Assembly: GCA_027574665.1 (NCBI GenBank)
Contig: CM050659.1
Span: forward strand, 21,491,001 to 21,555,000
DNA from: Rhynochetos jubatus
Taxonomy: Eukaryota; Chordata; Aves; Eurypygiformes; Rhynochetidae
DNA: 64,000 bases
Direction: 5' to 3'
Part shown: positions 43,901-58,900 of the stretch, piece after piece
How the letters are laid out: every line of letters starts with the position of its first letter
Position numbering within the stretch: the stretch's first letter is position 1
Made by a program: the position numbers and the translations under genes
The notes under the pieces: model-generated
The model's database searches: none
The model's input: only the letters and a program-made list of their open reading frames with translations
Told to the model about the DNA's origin: nothing

Positions 43901-46900
43901 GCAGCCCGGGGAAAGTGTTCGGGGAGTACACATCTCTCCTGTTTGGAATCCATCTCTACGCACAGCACAGATGGATGGGGATCTGCCAGCCTACAAAGAC
44001 AGGATACAGTTCTTCACCTGGAAATGGTTATCCATTCTTCCCTGGCTTGTGAGCTGGCCTACAAGAGTTCTTGTTTGCAGCTGCTGTCTAGTCTCCTTTG
44101 GCAGAGACCAAAGAGAGAGCAACCTGCTCCCTGCCTTAGCCCAGAACAAGATCTCTCAAATCCTACAATCCTCTTAGCTGCTTGTGGAGAGCTGAATCCA
44201 CCACACTACGCCTCTGAGTGTACATGGCAGGTGGGATGAAACAGCATCTCCTGTCTTTGCCTAGACAGCATCTGCAAGTGGGTAACTAGTCAACAAGCAC
44301 AGCGCCGCTGCATGTGGATGTCAGCTACTCAGAAAGAAGACAAAAAAAGAGACCATGAGGGACACACTGAAGAGCCCCTGGAGCTGGCCTCGCTGTGCTG
44401 CAGTAGGTAAAACCTGTATGGGCCAAAAGGGAAGACTTGGACAACAAACTCAGCTGTGCTTGCATCTGAATGAGGACTTGTTTCAAAGCCGTCACTCTAG
44501 CCACACGCTAGCCATTCACGCTCCCAAGGTGACAGCTGACAAACCACACCCAGAACCTTTTAGTGCAAGGTTACCTTTGAATCCAGATGCTCCAGGGAGT
44601 CCAACTGGACCAGTGGGTCCCACGTCACCTTTAATGCCTCTCAAGCCAAGAACACCAGGGAAACCTGGATTGCCTGTGTCACCTTGGTCAGAAGCGGGGC
44701 CAGGGGGTCCTCGTGGTCCTGGAGGGCCTGGAGTACCTGGAGACAACAGGGGTAATTAAGACAGGTGAAGTAAATGCTGGGGCTATCCCCAGTGCATATT
44801 TCTAGAGGACAGTCATTTTTTGGGTGTCTATATTTCCAGGGGTGTCCTCCTCTCAAAGGAAAAGAACCAGAACCCCACCTGCTTATATCCACTTAGGTCT
44901 CATAAACTTTTAAATCCTTTTAACCACAGTAATTTGGCTTCAAATTCTGGGCCTGAGCATAGCCCTTGCCCCACCTGGTAGCTAGCCTGGTGACTCAGAC
45001 ATTCCCTAGGAGAATGAGAGCAGTGGCTTCAAATCCTCGGTCAGGGAAAGGCCTGGAGTCTCAGCCTCCCACGCTCCGTAAGAGGCCTCTCTTATACCTG
45101 AACTCCCATCAGATCCTGGATGGCCAGCATCGCCAGGTCTCCCACGTATATCAGAAGGAAGAGAAGCTCCAGGTGTTCCTGGCAAGCCAGGCAGTCCCAC
45201 AGGACCAGGAGGACCTAGAATGAGAAATACAAAGTGAGAGAGTGTACCCAGAGCTCTTCAGTGATCTTCACAGGCATAGACACAAGTAGTGGCTGAGCAG
45301 CATTTATATCGAGGAGAGCAAAGAGACACCTTGCTACACGAGGGGAAAAATTACTATATTCTGCTTTTCAGGAAAGGTATAGACACTGTGAGAGCTATGC
45401 ACCCAACTGTTTCTCAAATATATAGCCACATCACGGATTTAATGTTTACCTGTCAAAGTACTACCCACCCCTGTGCCTTTAGGAGTTCTCCTTGGTAATT
45501 CTGCTGACCCTGCAACCCGTGAACCTGAGCTGCAATACCTCCTGCTGGCCTTCCACAACAGCGGTATTTACCCATGTCTCCTGATGAGCCTTTCGGTCCA
45601 GGGAATCCTAGAGCTCCTCTACCCAAGCCTGGAGAACCTTCTTCACCCTTCAGACCTGGGAGACCTGCAGGGCCTTTCAGTCCAGCTTCACTCAGACCTA
45701 ATTAAACATGGTTAACAGAGATGAGACAGCCTATTCAAATTGCCTAATAACAGTTAAATTATTGCACAAACTGAGTTGTAATGAAAGATTAGCTATTTAC
45801 TATTCTCTCTGCTGTTTTCAGTGGAGCAACAGAAAGGGATTTTTGTACCAGTCTGGTCGTGCAGAGTGAATTTAAACAGTCTGCAAGATGCCGAGAGAGA
45901 AGCATACGACTGCCCTGGTCTTCCCACAAGCTCTTGCACAAGGATGTGAACATAGCGCTCCACATTCTATTTCATACAGTTAAAAAGATGAAAAAATCCA
46001 GCAGAAGCTTCCCCAAAAGCAGAATCCAGAATCTAATCAAAGAAATCAGCTTCTGATTTTACTGATGCCTTTCTTGAGCTCTATATAATGGAGGGCTGCG
46101 GAAAGCAGTACGGAAATACGCCAACGCTAAGCCCGACTCAAGGCAAGCATTTGAAGCTGCCCTGCTAAAATCAAACATCCATTAGAAATGGAAGAGTTGT
46201 AGGATTTTATTCCGTTGACTTTCCAGCAGTGACATAGTCCTTCAGGAATATTCAAGGACAGCCATCACCATAAATGCCTCTTCGCTCCACAGCCTCCATC
46301 CCATTCTTACTGGTATTAAAGAAGAATTTGTTCATGCACATTCAGTATCCTGAGGGTTTTCTTCAGGTTATAATTAAATCCAGAACTGGGTGAAAGAAGG
46401 GAATTCTGTGGCTATCGCTGCTCTCATGATGGCCCAGAGTATGCATTTCCCCAGCTCTGACACCGCTCCTGCACATTTCCTTTACCTGGTGTTCCAGGAG
46501 ACCCTTTTGTGCCCGGCAAGCCATTCAAACCGTTTAAACCCGGAAATCCTTGAAACCCTGAAGAGACATAGGGAACACAGAAGTGAGCAAACAAGCAAAC
46601 AATCTAGTTAGGTGGAAATGCGTAAGTTGTTTTGTGGGGACTACAACACGTATGAGAAACCTGACACACAGGGGAGCAGTATGGGAAGCCTTCCTTCGCA
46701 CAGGCCCCCTTTGTGCAAACTCTTCCCACTGCTCCCACCAGCCTTCCCCTCAGCGAACACCCACCAGTGATCCAAATCCAGTGAGAGCCTCTTCCTTTCC
46801 AAGCACTCCTCTGCTCATTTCTAGCAGCTGGTGCCTGCACTAACTGCCAAGAAATGAGCTGGTTTCCCACGCACAGCTGGCCCACACATAAGAGTGCTGC

Positions 46901-49900
46901 CTGCCTGCTGTGATACACTTGGCCAAAACACTGGTTTTCTGACCCAATTTCTCCCCCCATGTGCAGAGGCTCCAGATAAACCTTTAGGTCCTGCTGTTCC
47001 ACGAGCTCCAGGGAATCCAACAGGTCCTGGCTGCCCTGGAGGTCCTGGTGGCCCAGGGATTCCTCTCAGCCCAGCACTTCCAGGGATTCCTAAAAAACAA
47101 GCAGAAGAATGTCCCTGTGCTACACATTCAGGATGGAACAGCTCACAGCCCCATCTTACAGCTTCTATTCTCCACTTAACTCATAAGATGGGTGAATAAA
47201 ACACAATTTAGACAACACAAAACCAGATCTAAATCTCTCCTCACTATCACTACTGGCATAGCACTGTCCAATCATTTATCTGAGAGCTCTTTTTTCTTTT
47301 TTTAAATCACAGCAATGACATTCTTCATCATCCACCAAGTGACACACAGGAATGGTTCCCATGCTGAGTAACTAATTAAATTGTTTTTCAACTAAAATAT
47401 TCCAATAACAACTTTCACTGTTCTCCCATCTTTAAACTTGACAACAATTTGAGAATCTATCCGCTAGTTACACCATGACTTGTAGCCATCCTTCTGGGTA
47501 GGTTTGGCCCTAGAGAACAGACAGAAGCGTTGCAATGGAAGATTTCAGAGCATCCTTGCCATAAGCAGCTGCAAAGAAGCTCCTGCTGCTTGTATCTGAC
47601 TGAGGTCTGTCCTATTTGTTAAAGGAATGACTTTCCATTGCACAGGATCCACCCCAGGGTTGACCCACAGGATTGGTCATGGCAGGACAAGGTGACTAGT
47701 GTCACAGAAAATTTCCATCTTCCTGTCAACCTCCTTGTTTAAGCCTCAGCTGAGACAGGCCAACCAGGGCTGAGGAAACAATGTGATGAGAAGCTGTTCC
47801 ACAGCCACACCATGAACGGCAGAACTTAGATGCCCAGTCCCGTACCTGCTGGTCCTTCTTGGCCAAGATCTCCTGGGCCTCCTTTGAGTCCGTTCACCCC
47901 AGTGTTGCCTGGGTAGCCTGGTTCACCCTTGAATCCTTCTCTCCCTCTCTCTCCTGCAAGGACAAAACCAGACAGCGTGCTAGAGCACAAGTCAAATGGA
48001 AGGAAGGCATGAAGAGAATGAGAAACATGTTAGAGAAGCTGTGGATGCCCTCTCCCTGGAAGTGTTGGCCAAGGCCAGGTTGGACGGGGCTTTGAGCAAC
48101 CTGGTCTAGTGGAAGGTGTCCCTGCCCATGGCAGGAGGGTTGGAACTAGATGATCTTAAGGTCCCTTCCAGCTCAAACCATTGTGTGTTTCTCTGCTGAG
48201 GCTGCAGCACTTGTGTCTGCTTACCCAGGGTCTGGGCCCTGGACTGGACGCCCTGGATGCCAAATACCAGTGCAAGTCCACAAGTTCCTCCTCAAGAAGT
48301 GAAATGGGACCCAGCATTAGAACTGGGCTCTTCTTGGACATGTTCATTTATCATCCAGATTTGTGCCTCACCTGGATTCGTCTCCTCAAATCTCACTGCC
48401 AGGAGAGGACTAAAGTACTTAAATTTATAGATTACAAAAATACTCAAACTGGGCAATACTATCCTGTTTAATCTCTAGACTTTTGTGTTCTTGATGTGAG
48501 CAATCAAGGGCTACTTTACCTGGGAACCCTGGGTCCCCTTGCTCTCCTTTTGCTCCAGCAATGCCAGGAATGCCAACAGACTGTCCCTGGTCACCTGGAA
48601 AAGAAAGAGAAGGCCATTCCCAAACTGACTGTGGGGAGCAGTTTTCAGGGCTGCTCAACAGCCTTGTTCATGAAAATAAACCTTGCCTATACCTCATGGA
48701 GCAAACAAAGACATTAGTTAGTGATGTACCTGAGCTTGAAAATGCTTGTAAACAGCAAGCGATGTAAATGTACTCACGCAAATGCGTAAGAGAATCATTT
48801 ATGGGTAATTCCACAACATCCCACCCTGTATACTTTTGACACAAGGAGATGAGAGAGAAGGGTGCCTCTCGTACCATCCAACATGCTCCACACTGTGCTG
48901 TGGCCAAACTTTCAAAGGACCATGAAGGATTTAGGTACTTGGCTTGGGACTGGTCTGGTCTGAATGAAGCTTCTTCCAGGGGTCATGTACTCTGGGGCCA
49001 GTCACTGGAGAGCAATGGACACTTCTAGAACACTATTTGTTCATTTTAGTCATGAATATTAGGACTGTGTGTACTGGAAGACCACGCACAGCACAAAAGA
49101 TTTCTTACCCTTTGGACCAGGGATGCCAATAGGTCCTGGGAATCCAAGTGTTCCTGTGATACCATCTGAACCCTGAAAAAAACCCCCCACCAAAATTAGC
49201 CTTTGCTTTTTATTCTTGCTGGGTTATGTGGGATAACAGACCGCAAAGATGTAGGAAGAAATACTATCCAAAGTGTCATTCAACAGTATGAGCCAAGCAA
49301 TCTGGAAGTTTTGCAAGGAAAAATCCTGCCAGCTTCTGCTGCTTTGCTACAGAAGTACCAGTTAGAACACAGGATTTTCCTAAGAGCACTTAGAGAAGAT
49401 GAAGATGCTTAAGAAAGTATTTACCCTCTCTCCTGGCATTCCTGGAAATCCGGTGATACCATGTGTACCCTTTGGCCCCGGCAGCCCAGGCTGTCCAAGT
49501 GGACCAGGGAAGCCTGGGTCACCATGAAGACCTCTCTCTTTGCTTGCTGACCCAATTGGACCACGGAGACCAGGTTGTCCACGGCTTCCTGGGATTCCTT
49601 TATCACCTGGGTTATACAACAGAATGTCATTTCGTTTCATAATACAGACATTCAAGCTCATTTGGGCCAACTGACCTGTTACCCAGAGCCCTCCTTGAAG
49701 AGGAAGAGGGGATGGCATTAGCTCTGCAGAAGAGAGCTTCAAGGAAAAGTGTTTTCTCAAAATTCAGAATTGCCATATGCAAATCGTGCTAGAATGTGAA
49801 TGGCAGAACCGAAAATAGTAATACTGCGGGCGCTGTCAAAAGGACAGACTCTGCTGAGAATAAGCACAGTTACTGAACAAGTGGTACTGGCAACTAACTA

Positions 49901-52900
49901 CAAGGTTGTGAAATACCTCTAGGTCCAGGGAATCCTCCAAGTCCAGCTAATCCAGGATCTCCTTTGTCTCCTTTGAATTGCAGGGCCTGTTCTGGAGGCC
50001 CAAGAAAAGGAAGACCAGGTGGACCTACATCACCTCTGTCACCTGAAGGAATAAGAAGTCAGGAAATCTTGTAAAATAACAGAGAAAGGGTATAACACTA
50101 GAAACTGGCAGACAAAACCAGAACTTCCACGTCTCCTCATGCAAATTCATCAGTAAGTGCTCAGCATCTTTGGCAACCAGGCCAAAGTATTTCACAAGGA
50201 AAAAAAGAACACCGTATTTAGAAGAAAACATCAAATACGCAGACAGCTCAGAAGGGCCTCCTAAGTCCCTCTGCTGCACAGCCAGCAAATGCCTTTCATC
50301 TGTTTCTCACCTTTTTGACCTTGGAATCCCACAACTCCAGGGTTCCCTCTCCCTCCAGCTGTGCCAGGAGTTCCTTTGAACCCATTCACTCCAGGGACAC
50401 CAGGCAGGCCTGGCATGCCAGGGAAACCCAGCAGGCCAGAAGACCCTTTCTCGCCTGTACAGAAAAGTTGAGAAATAGAAAGGGAAAATGAGTCTGTTCT
50501 GGTATGCTGCGTTCCCACCTAGCCGACAGCATAGGTCTGGCCAACCACCCAGCTCTGGGGAGTAACACTTCATGGCACAAGCACAGCCTGGCCACTTGTC
50601 TCATGGGTCTCCACTCACGATACTTTACACCAGCACTTCTCGGTGCACCTTTGAGAGCCTGGTCCTGCTTCCACTGGAGAGCAAAACCCAATTGATTTTC
50701 AACAGAGCAACAAGCAGTTCCATAGATCTATTGCCCTCTGCCTAAAATAACACAGAATTGTCCAAGGAACCAACTATTGTATCGGTGCTAAATGACCATA
50801 CAGATTGCAAAGTTTTACTTCCCATGTGGTTTGTGCTTCATTCTCTCCCTCCTACAAATTTCACCCACTGTTCCCCATTTCTTCAATTCTGTTGTCTTTC
50901 TATCTTGATTTACACGATCCTTTGTTCATAAGGGCCCAAATCCTTTAAGATGGAACTGCTTATGGCCATGATTTGATAATTAAATCCATCATTTGTAATT
51001 CACAACTCAGGAGCAAAACAAATGCACTCCAACACTAGTTGGGAACTCATTCTCTTCTGACAAGTTGGGCCTAAAATCAGTATTAATAAGGTGTTTTTTT
51101 CTGCGGGCTGGGTAATCTCAGACCATTTCCCTAGTGGAACACATACCTTTTGGCCCAGAGAAACCTGGACGTCCATCTTGACCAAAAGGCCCAGGTGGCC
51201 CTAAGAATCCTCTTTCCCCCGGAGATCCTGGAGCACCATCAAGACCTGGGAAGCCTTTCATACCAGCAGGGCCTTGTGGACCTACATCCCCAGCCAAACC
51301 TTTGACTCCAGGAAGTCCTGAATCAAGACAAGAACAAACTCAATAGATTATGTCACACAAACACTAGGACGCTTTGTGGACAGTTTCCCAAACCACAGCA
51401 TTGTTTTTAATACAACAAATGGACCTCATGGCACATGCAGCCTACTAGAAGGCATAAAGCTTAGAAATGCAAAAGCATTAGTCATCTACTCATAAAATAC
51501 CTATGAAGAGGGTTACTGCCTACATCACTACACAACTGGCAAGAGTGAAACCCCTTATGATGTATCCATTTTTGTCTCCTTTACCAGACACTAAACTGTA
51601 GTGCACCAGTCTTACCTTTATCATCAAGGCAGCCAAACCAGAATGGGGAGCATCATTAACGCCGACTTCTGCTACCTACCCCATCCTCTGGGTGAACCAG
51701 AGATCAGTTGGAGAGGCTTGTGTTTACAAGCTTCTTTTCCACTTTGGTAGTTCAAGTGTTACTTCTCAAGAGCAAATTGCTCACTCAGGGAACAAGCTTC
51801 TGATTGTGCTGTCACAGAACCAACGTCATAGGCCTCTACGTGTTTCAGAATGTTTCTAGCTGAAGCTTTGTAATGGTCTACAATTTGGAATAAAGGTTCA
51901 AACCATTGAAAACAGAATGCTCAGATCCAAAGAGAGGAGGAGAAGGAAAAATCTCTTCTTCTGAAAAATGTCATTTGCAGCAGTAGCACCCGATACTGAG
52001 CTTTGTTACACTCAGGGTTTAAATATTTTAAGCTATAACCAAGTATTTTTTAAAGCAGAAGATTAAATGGCTGGTTTATTTAAGACACAGAAAACACACA
52101 CACTTAAAATCTGTACATATGAAAGATTTCGTTATAGTCTTCAGGCTTTGTTACTGTCTGAGCATTCTCACTACAATGGTTCTTCACCTTCTGGTTTGAT
52201 TAGCGATAATAAGGGGTATCACCTACAGTCAATGCAATTCTTGTAGCATTAAAAGCTAGGTTGTTAGTCCATGAGCTTTTATGCTACACTGCATTTTCTC
52301 ACCTTGACAGCCTATGTGAAGAACCCATAACCAAACAGTGTGACATCAGAAATGGAGAGTTGATGATAAATGGAATAGAATCATGGTGAAGGAAAAAACA
52401 GACAAAATATGTAAACAGAAAGAACAAGGGTACAAAAGAAATTCATGATTCAGAGAGACTACCGCTGCAAAAAAACCTTAACCAGTCGGAGTTTATCATC
52501 CTACCAATGGGAGGTTTTATAAACAGTTGAAGGAAAGTCATATATGGCATATGGTCCAAAAATGTAAAACAAGAGAGAGGCAAAAGCAATGTTAACATCA
52601 AAATAAAAACGTTAAACTCTATGATTTTAATCTCAAATGACGTTACTGCTTTCATCCATCCGTTGTCGCTGTGCTCCAGCAGCATCATTCTGCGTGTCAC
52701 AACAGACGAGTTATGTCACAGACTGTTATCTACCAATTCCCAGATCCCTCTGCTTGGTTCTCAAGTCTTGCGTATACTGTTATCGTGAAGCACTTTAGTC
52801 AGTGCAGCTCGACAGATACTGCTGTACTCAAGTGGTGTTTTTTCACCTTTAAAGCGAAGGGAAATAAATGTCTCTTCTGCCCCAGTGAACAGAAAGACAG

Positions 52901-55900
52901 AGAAGACTTAAGTGCTTGTTCTGAGAAAGCCAACAACTTTTCACTCTCTCAAAGTCACACTTCAAACAACCTCATACATTAGAAATTAATCATCATGAAA
53001 ATGGGAAATGAAGATTAGTTAATGATACAGTCAGCATGTAAGAGCAGAGATGTTAAAAATATCAGACATTTAAGATGCTTTCTCCTATCTTTCTGCTGTG
53101 CTTCTTACAGCCTTGGGGCACCAGCAGTAGGAGCCTACTCCTAGCAAATGCCAAATCTCTCCCACGCTTCCTCAACATCGCAGCGTTCAGCTTAGACACT
53201 TGTCTTCATTTGGAGACGTTACATACCTGGTGCTCCTGCCAGGCCAACTGACCCCAAGGGTCCTGGTTTTCCCTTAATGCCAAAAGGACCTCCAGGACCA
53301 GGAGGTCCCCGCAATCCAGGGACACCCGAATATCCTGGATTACCCTGTTCGCCTTTAATACCTAGGAGGCCTGGTCTTCCGTCTAACCCTGGGAACAGAG
53401 GAGTGGGAGGTTACAGAACAAATAAAACAAAATTCACACTTTCAATTAAAAAGGGAGTTTTAATAAAAGCCTTTGAGTTGCATTAGATTCTAAGAGAATC
53501 ACCACCTGCGAGCAGCTGAGAGGACTGCTAACACAGTATCGTAAAGAGATTGGAAAAGGAAAGATTTTTGAAAGAGAAGCATTTTGATATTCCCAGATAC
53601 AAGCAGTATCAATGCTTACCTTTTGGTCCTGGAAATCCAAGATCACCTGTAAGCCCTTTATCACCTGGGAGTCCAGGTCGGCCATGCTCTCCCAGGGCTC
53701 CACTGTCAGCACCAAATACATCTCCAGGAGCCCCTTTCATTCCAGCTAAGCCTGAAGCACCCATTTTCCCAGGCAAACCATCTGTTCCATCCAGTCCCGG
53801 AAGTCCTTGTGATCCCTGCTCTCCTCGAGGCCCAGGGAAGCCTTAAAAGAGAGAAACAGTAACTGTCACTCAGCAGAAGTACAGAATAACTGCTGCCAAT
53901 AGCATCTTTAACAATATCAACTTTTCAAACATTTCCATGCAGGAAAAAGTTGTTTGGAAAGTTGCAGAATGATTCAGAACTGAATTAGAATCAGTAACTG
54001 GTGACAAAGTGCTGAAACTGTTTAAAACAGTTAAAATATCTTTTCATATTATTAGTCTTTTTTAAAGAAAAGCATACTTTAGGAGTAGCTGGGAGCTGCA
54101 GGTAGTTGCAGCTTTACAAGCTTGGTTTCACTAGATGGCAGATTAGGCACAAAGGACAAAAAAAGGAGGAAGATGCCCATTCCAGGCTACAGAGAGTAGT
54201 ACAGGCAGTATCTCACTGCCACTCTCAACCCCAAAAGCTACAAAGATGGTCGTCACTCCCCTCTTACTCTCTCCTCTATGTCAGACAACTACTGGCACAG
54301 TGGGGCAGAAGACACTGTCAGCCTTGGGACGAGAAGGACTGGAAGGTGCCCTCCCTGTACCAAGCAGACATCAAACCACACCGCTGTGTGAATGTGTCAC
54401 ACTGAGGGGTTATGTCATGACATCAGTGACCCCACAAAGATGACATCTCCCCTTAATGTAGTGAAGGGATAAGGGATTTCTTCAGCCATATCCAGAGAAA
54501 CCTGATGCACAGACAGCAACCTAGCTTTAGGAATCTTCCCTCACCACCTCTGCTTCTTGCTCTTTATTTACACAACCGTCAGAAATTCCCACAGCTAAAA
54601 TGAGTTCAAACACTGCGTCCAGCCTGCTTTTACCAGAGTACCACAGGGCTGAACACAACTTTCACGCTAAACTTGTTAACCTGAACTGTACCAAAGCACA
54701 CGATGATGGTTCCCTGGAGAAACAAACTGTGGTGGTTGTCCTCTTTTTCTTCCAGCAGCGATACAATATTATACGCAGGGAACAAGTATCTTGAACATTT
54801 TTGTTTTCTTCCCAGCTGCAACAATTTCCTTGCAGAGATTGCATTTGGAAGGAGCACAAAGGAGCTTTCAATTATGAATGTGCCAGGCAGAAAAGTGGCC
54901 TAGAAGGTCGGACAACTCTTCTGATGAAATACTGTACACGTTAATCAGACAACAAAAAAGCTCCAGTAACTTCCCTCTTACCAGGTTCCCCTTGCAAGCC
55001 TATTATTCCTGGAGACCCTGGCTGTCCTTTCGACCCATGTAATCCAGGTTGGCCTGAAATGCCAGGAAAGCCTTTGCTGCCTTTGGGACCTATATTAATA
55101 AAAAATACTAATGAATGAATAGCGGAAGACAAAAACACAGCACAAGAAACAGGATTAGATCTTTTCTGCAAAACGAGGGCTGAAAACACTCACTCGATAC
55201 ACGATTTAAGCCAAGTAAAATCTCAAAGCTATGGCTGTTTCAACAGCTACATAAAGACAGGAGAGGGTTTGTGTTCAGAGGCTTCTTGAAAGGGAAAAAA
55301 TAGTGCAGTCAATATTGAAATCCAATGGGGTTTCCCTGCGCAGTTGTATCATATTGTATCATGTTTTATTTTCTATTATTTTAATTATTTATTAGTAGTA
55401 TCTGTATATATTGGTTTAGATTTAATTAGTAAATAGTTCTTATCTCAATTTTACGAGCTTCCTTATTTCTTTTTCCTCTGGTTCTTCCCCTCCACTGGAG
55501 GAGGGGAGGGGGGATTTGTGAGAGCGGCTTCGTAGTATTTTGCTAGCCAGAGTAAACCACGACATATTCCATGGGATTTAAGCTCAGTCTCTCTGGTGAA
55601 AGAGAACATCATTCTGACAGTTAACTCTCTAGAATGTCTATCACTTGGAGGAGATTAATTAGCAGTTATTATCTTCCTTGAAGAATAAGTGCTTCTTGGT
55701 AGCCAGCCACTGCATTACAATCAGCTTGTCTCCATACCTGGCAATCCTGGAAAGCCGGCAGTCCCTGGGGGCCCATATGCTCCAGGAACTATGCAGGGCA
55801 AGGTGATACCTAAAACGAAGAAACACTGAGGTTGCACACAGCCCCTTTCAGAGAGGCAGACAGAAGAGGAACACTTGGTATCCAGGTGTTTTTACAGGAC

Positions 55901-58900
55901 ATATCATAAGTGGCTGTGAGTGAACTTATGCACATCAAACACCCCTGACATCTCAAATACATGATGTTTAAAAAACAGACAAGGCATTTGGAGCCTGGCA
56001 ATTGTCTAATAGCATCCCTAATGCTGACTTACTGCACCACCAGTAAAAGGTAGCAACCACATACTTGTAGCATGATGTCCACGGCTTCCACTCAGCAACT
56101 GGTCCTGCCTAGGGCAGGGCACATGCAACAGGCATTGACACGGCAGTTTGACTCAGAGAGTGGAAGGCCCAAGATGAGAGCTCAGAGAGCGGAAGGCCCA
56201 AGATGAGAGCTTTCAAAGCCAGAGGGAGCTGACCTATAAACAATAGGCTATACTGTGAAATTCTAAAATAAATGTGCACGTGCAAGTAAAATACGTACGT
56301 AGGGAGCATTGACAGGTGTCTAAAAAAACCTGACACCCAAGAGTTTAGGCCGGAGAGATGCATGCTTGGAGGGCGGAATAGCAAGGGTTTTTCCTTGCAG
56401 CCTTACCCTCCAACTGCTGCTTCTACAGTCGGTCAGGCTAAGAAATAACCACATGGCTTAAAAGTTTATTAGCAGCAAACAAGACTCAGCAGCTGCAAAG
56501 CTCTTTGACTGACTTCCACCTCACAAAAAAGGCTCTGTTTGTACTGGCAATCCCTCTTCAGCAGAATGAAATTTATATGGCATTATCATTTTGTTACAAC
56601 AGATGACTAGTAAAGCAAATCTGGGGAAGAGAGGTGGGTTTTTTTCATTACTCTGAACACCTTTATATGCACAGAGGAACAGCTGCCTAACTGCACTGTT
56701 GCCCAATATTTGCTAATTCCCACCTGGCATCAACTACAAGGCCGATTAAGGATGAGATAATCAGGTATCACAGACACATTGTTTCTCATTTCCTTACAAC
56801 TCTCTTTGCAGGATCCTTCTATTCAAGCTCCATTTCCAGAACGACAAGACAAATTTATTCATCAGCCATTCAAGAGCACTCCAAATTGTGACTGCTTTCA
56901 GTCCTCAGGAGGTAATCTGGCCTAAATCAGGCAGCACTGGGATTATTTCTTCCAGCACAGCAACACGAGTTAAAACACTTTTTTTCAGAAACGATTAACA
57001 TTTTCAGATGACTAACAAATTTTATTAACAAAAGACCCTGAATCAAATTATTTCCTGGATAAATCAAATCAAACCAGTGGACTTCTGTATGGATAATAAA
57101 TATGTCTCTGCTTCTGACACTGACAGTGGGAATAGAGGTCTCAAAATGACACAGGGCAGGACAAAAACCTCATGAAGTAATTCAGTATGTCTTTTGTGGT
57201 GCAAAGGCTGCCAAGATCCCTACAAATGTTTTGGTTCAAACAATGCTAAGAACTGGCTTAGTGACGTTCTTTACCAGGTAAAATCACTCTAGCTTTTTAT
57301 AAACTACTGTTAGACTTCTCCAAGGCAAGACTGTTTCACCCTGTTTTACTGCACATGCCATAAACTCAAGCAAAATTCCTCAGTGCTATCTTTGACGTGG
57401 CAACTTCAGCAGACAATCTCTTTTTACATGTCTTCCCTCACGTTCACGATCAGGCCTTTCAGCCTGGGCAGTCTAAGAAATTATTATTTCTTCCACCCAC
57501 CCACATTTCTTTAATATTAGATGAAACTTACTACATCAAAGGGTCCTTTAACGTATGCAAATTATTTCCGAGCATGGAGAGAATGATGCATTCACAAGTT
57601 TTCTTACACATCTCTATGGAGGTGCAAACTGAACTGGCTAATGACTTACACTTTCCCACATATTTTGGCTATAGATACTCTTCTACAAAGGACCATTCAT
57701 TGTTAGCAAAGCTTTGATGTAGCATTCCTAATAAGCTGGCTTCTGATGCGCTCCGCAGAGTATCTGGAGTTCACATCACGCACAGAGCATTTTACTTTTA
57801 CTTATCTTACAATGCAATTTTAATGTAGTGGATTTTGTAAGAGGCAATTTACCAAACAAAGATGTAAGCATTCATAGCTACGAATTAGTAAAGCTTTTAC
57901 CATTTAGCATGTGACTTGAATTGGAAAAAAAGCTTATGCAGACTGTCCTAGGGGGGGGGACATTAATGCTAGCTGTCTCCTCACCCCATAACAACAACCC
58001 AGCATGACACTGATGTGAGGTAACATGCCATCCAGCGTGTCTGTGCAACCCTCCCAGTGCTACTCTGGCCTAGGTCTCACCTCCCTCTGGGTGTAAGATT
58101 CCACTGCCAACACCTCGTACTGCAGTGGTCTTACCGCCAAGGTTTATGAACTCAGAACACCACTTATCAGTCCAAAACCTACGCAACAACATCATGCCTG
58201 CAAACATGTTATTGATTCTGCATTACTGACACGGACAGAATTACAAACCTAGGAGCCTAAGAATACACAGGATAGAAAATACACTGAAAGTCACCAGCGG
58301 CGAAGAAAAAACCGTGTTTATTTCAAGTTATATTGAAAAGGCTGACATGGAATCAAGACACTGGGACTGGCACTCTGCAGTCATTTTGTTTTGAAAACTT
58401 TTCCCATAAATGGTTAGACATATGACTTTCCACATAACTCACTCTGAACTCTGAAAATGAAACATCATACATGAAACATTATCAAGCCTATATTTACTGA
58501 CGCTATCACTTCATTAGGGTTTGCTTTAGGTACATACCAACTGTAATGCCTCAGGAAGCAAACAGCCCAGAGCTGGTTGCACCAGATATAACTGAACCCT
58601 CTACCTGGAGCTCTTATTTCAGTAACAGTCATAGTTCTGAAAACTGATTCAAAAGTCTCAGTTACTACTTTTATTTGGTCAATGAAATAGGCTAAGCTTT
58701 CTGAAAACCTCCTTATATCAATCTTCCTAACTATCTTTGGTGTAAAATGGTCCTCCAGCAACAGTCAGCGAGTAGCTCCATCCAATACTCTTAGTATCTG
58801 AGTACTATTTGAGTATTTGTTGCTTACGATGTGTGTCCTCCTGAGCATGACAACTTGAGGAAGCTGTGACTGCTGTGTGAGGTCTGGTGAGCCCACAAAC

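Noticed and set aside
44355..44759. Plus-strand proline/glycine-rich open frames over COL4A6 exons (also 53550-53846 and 60976-61254)
   Set aside because: Antisense shadows of Gly-X-Y coding exons; the minus-strand frame has matching splice sites and phases.
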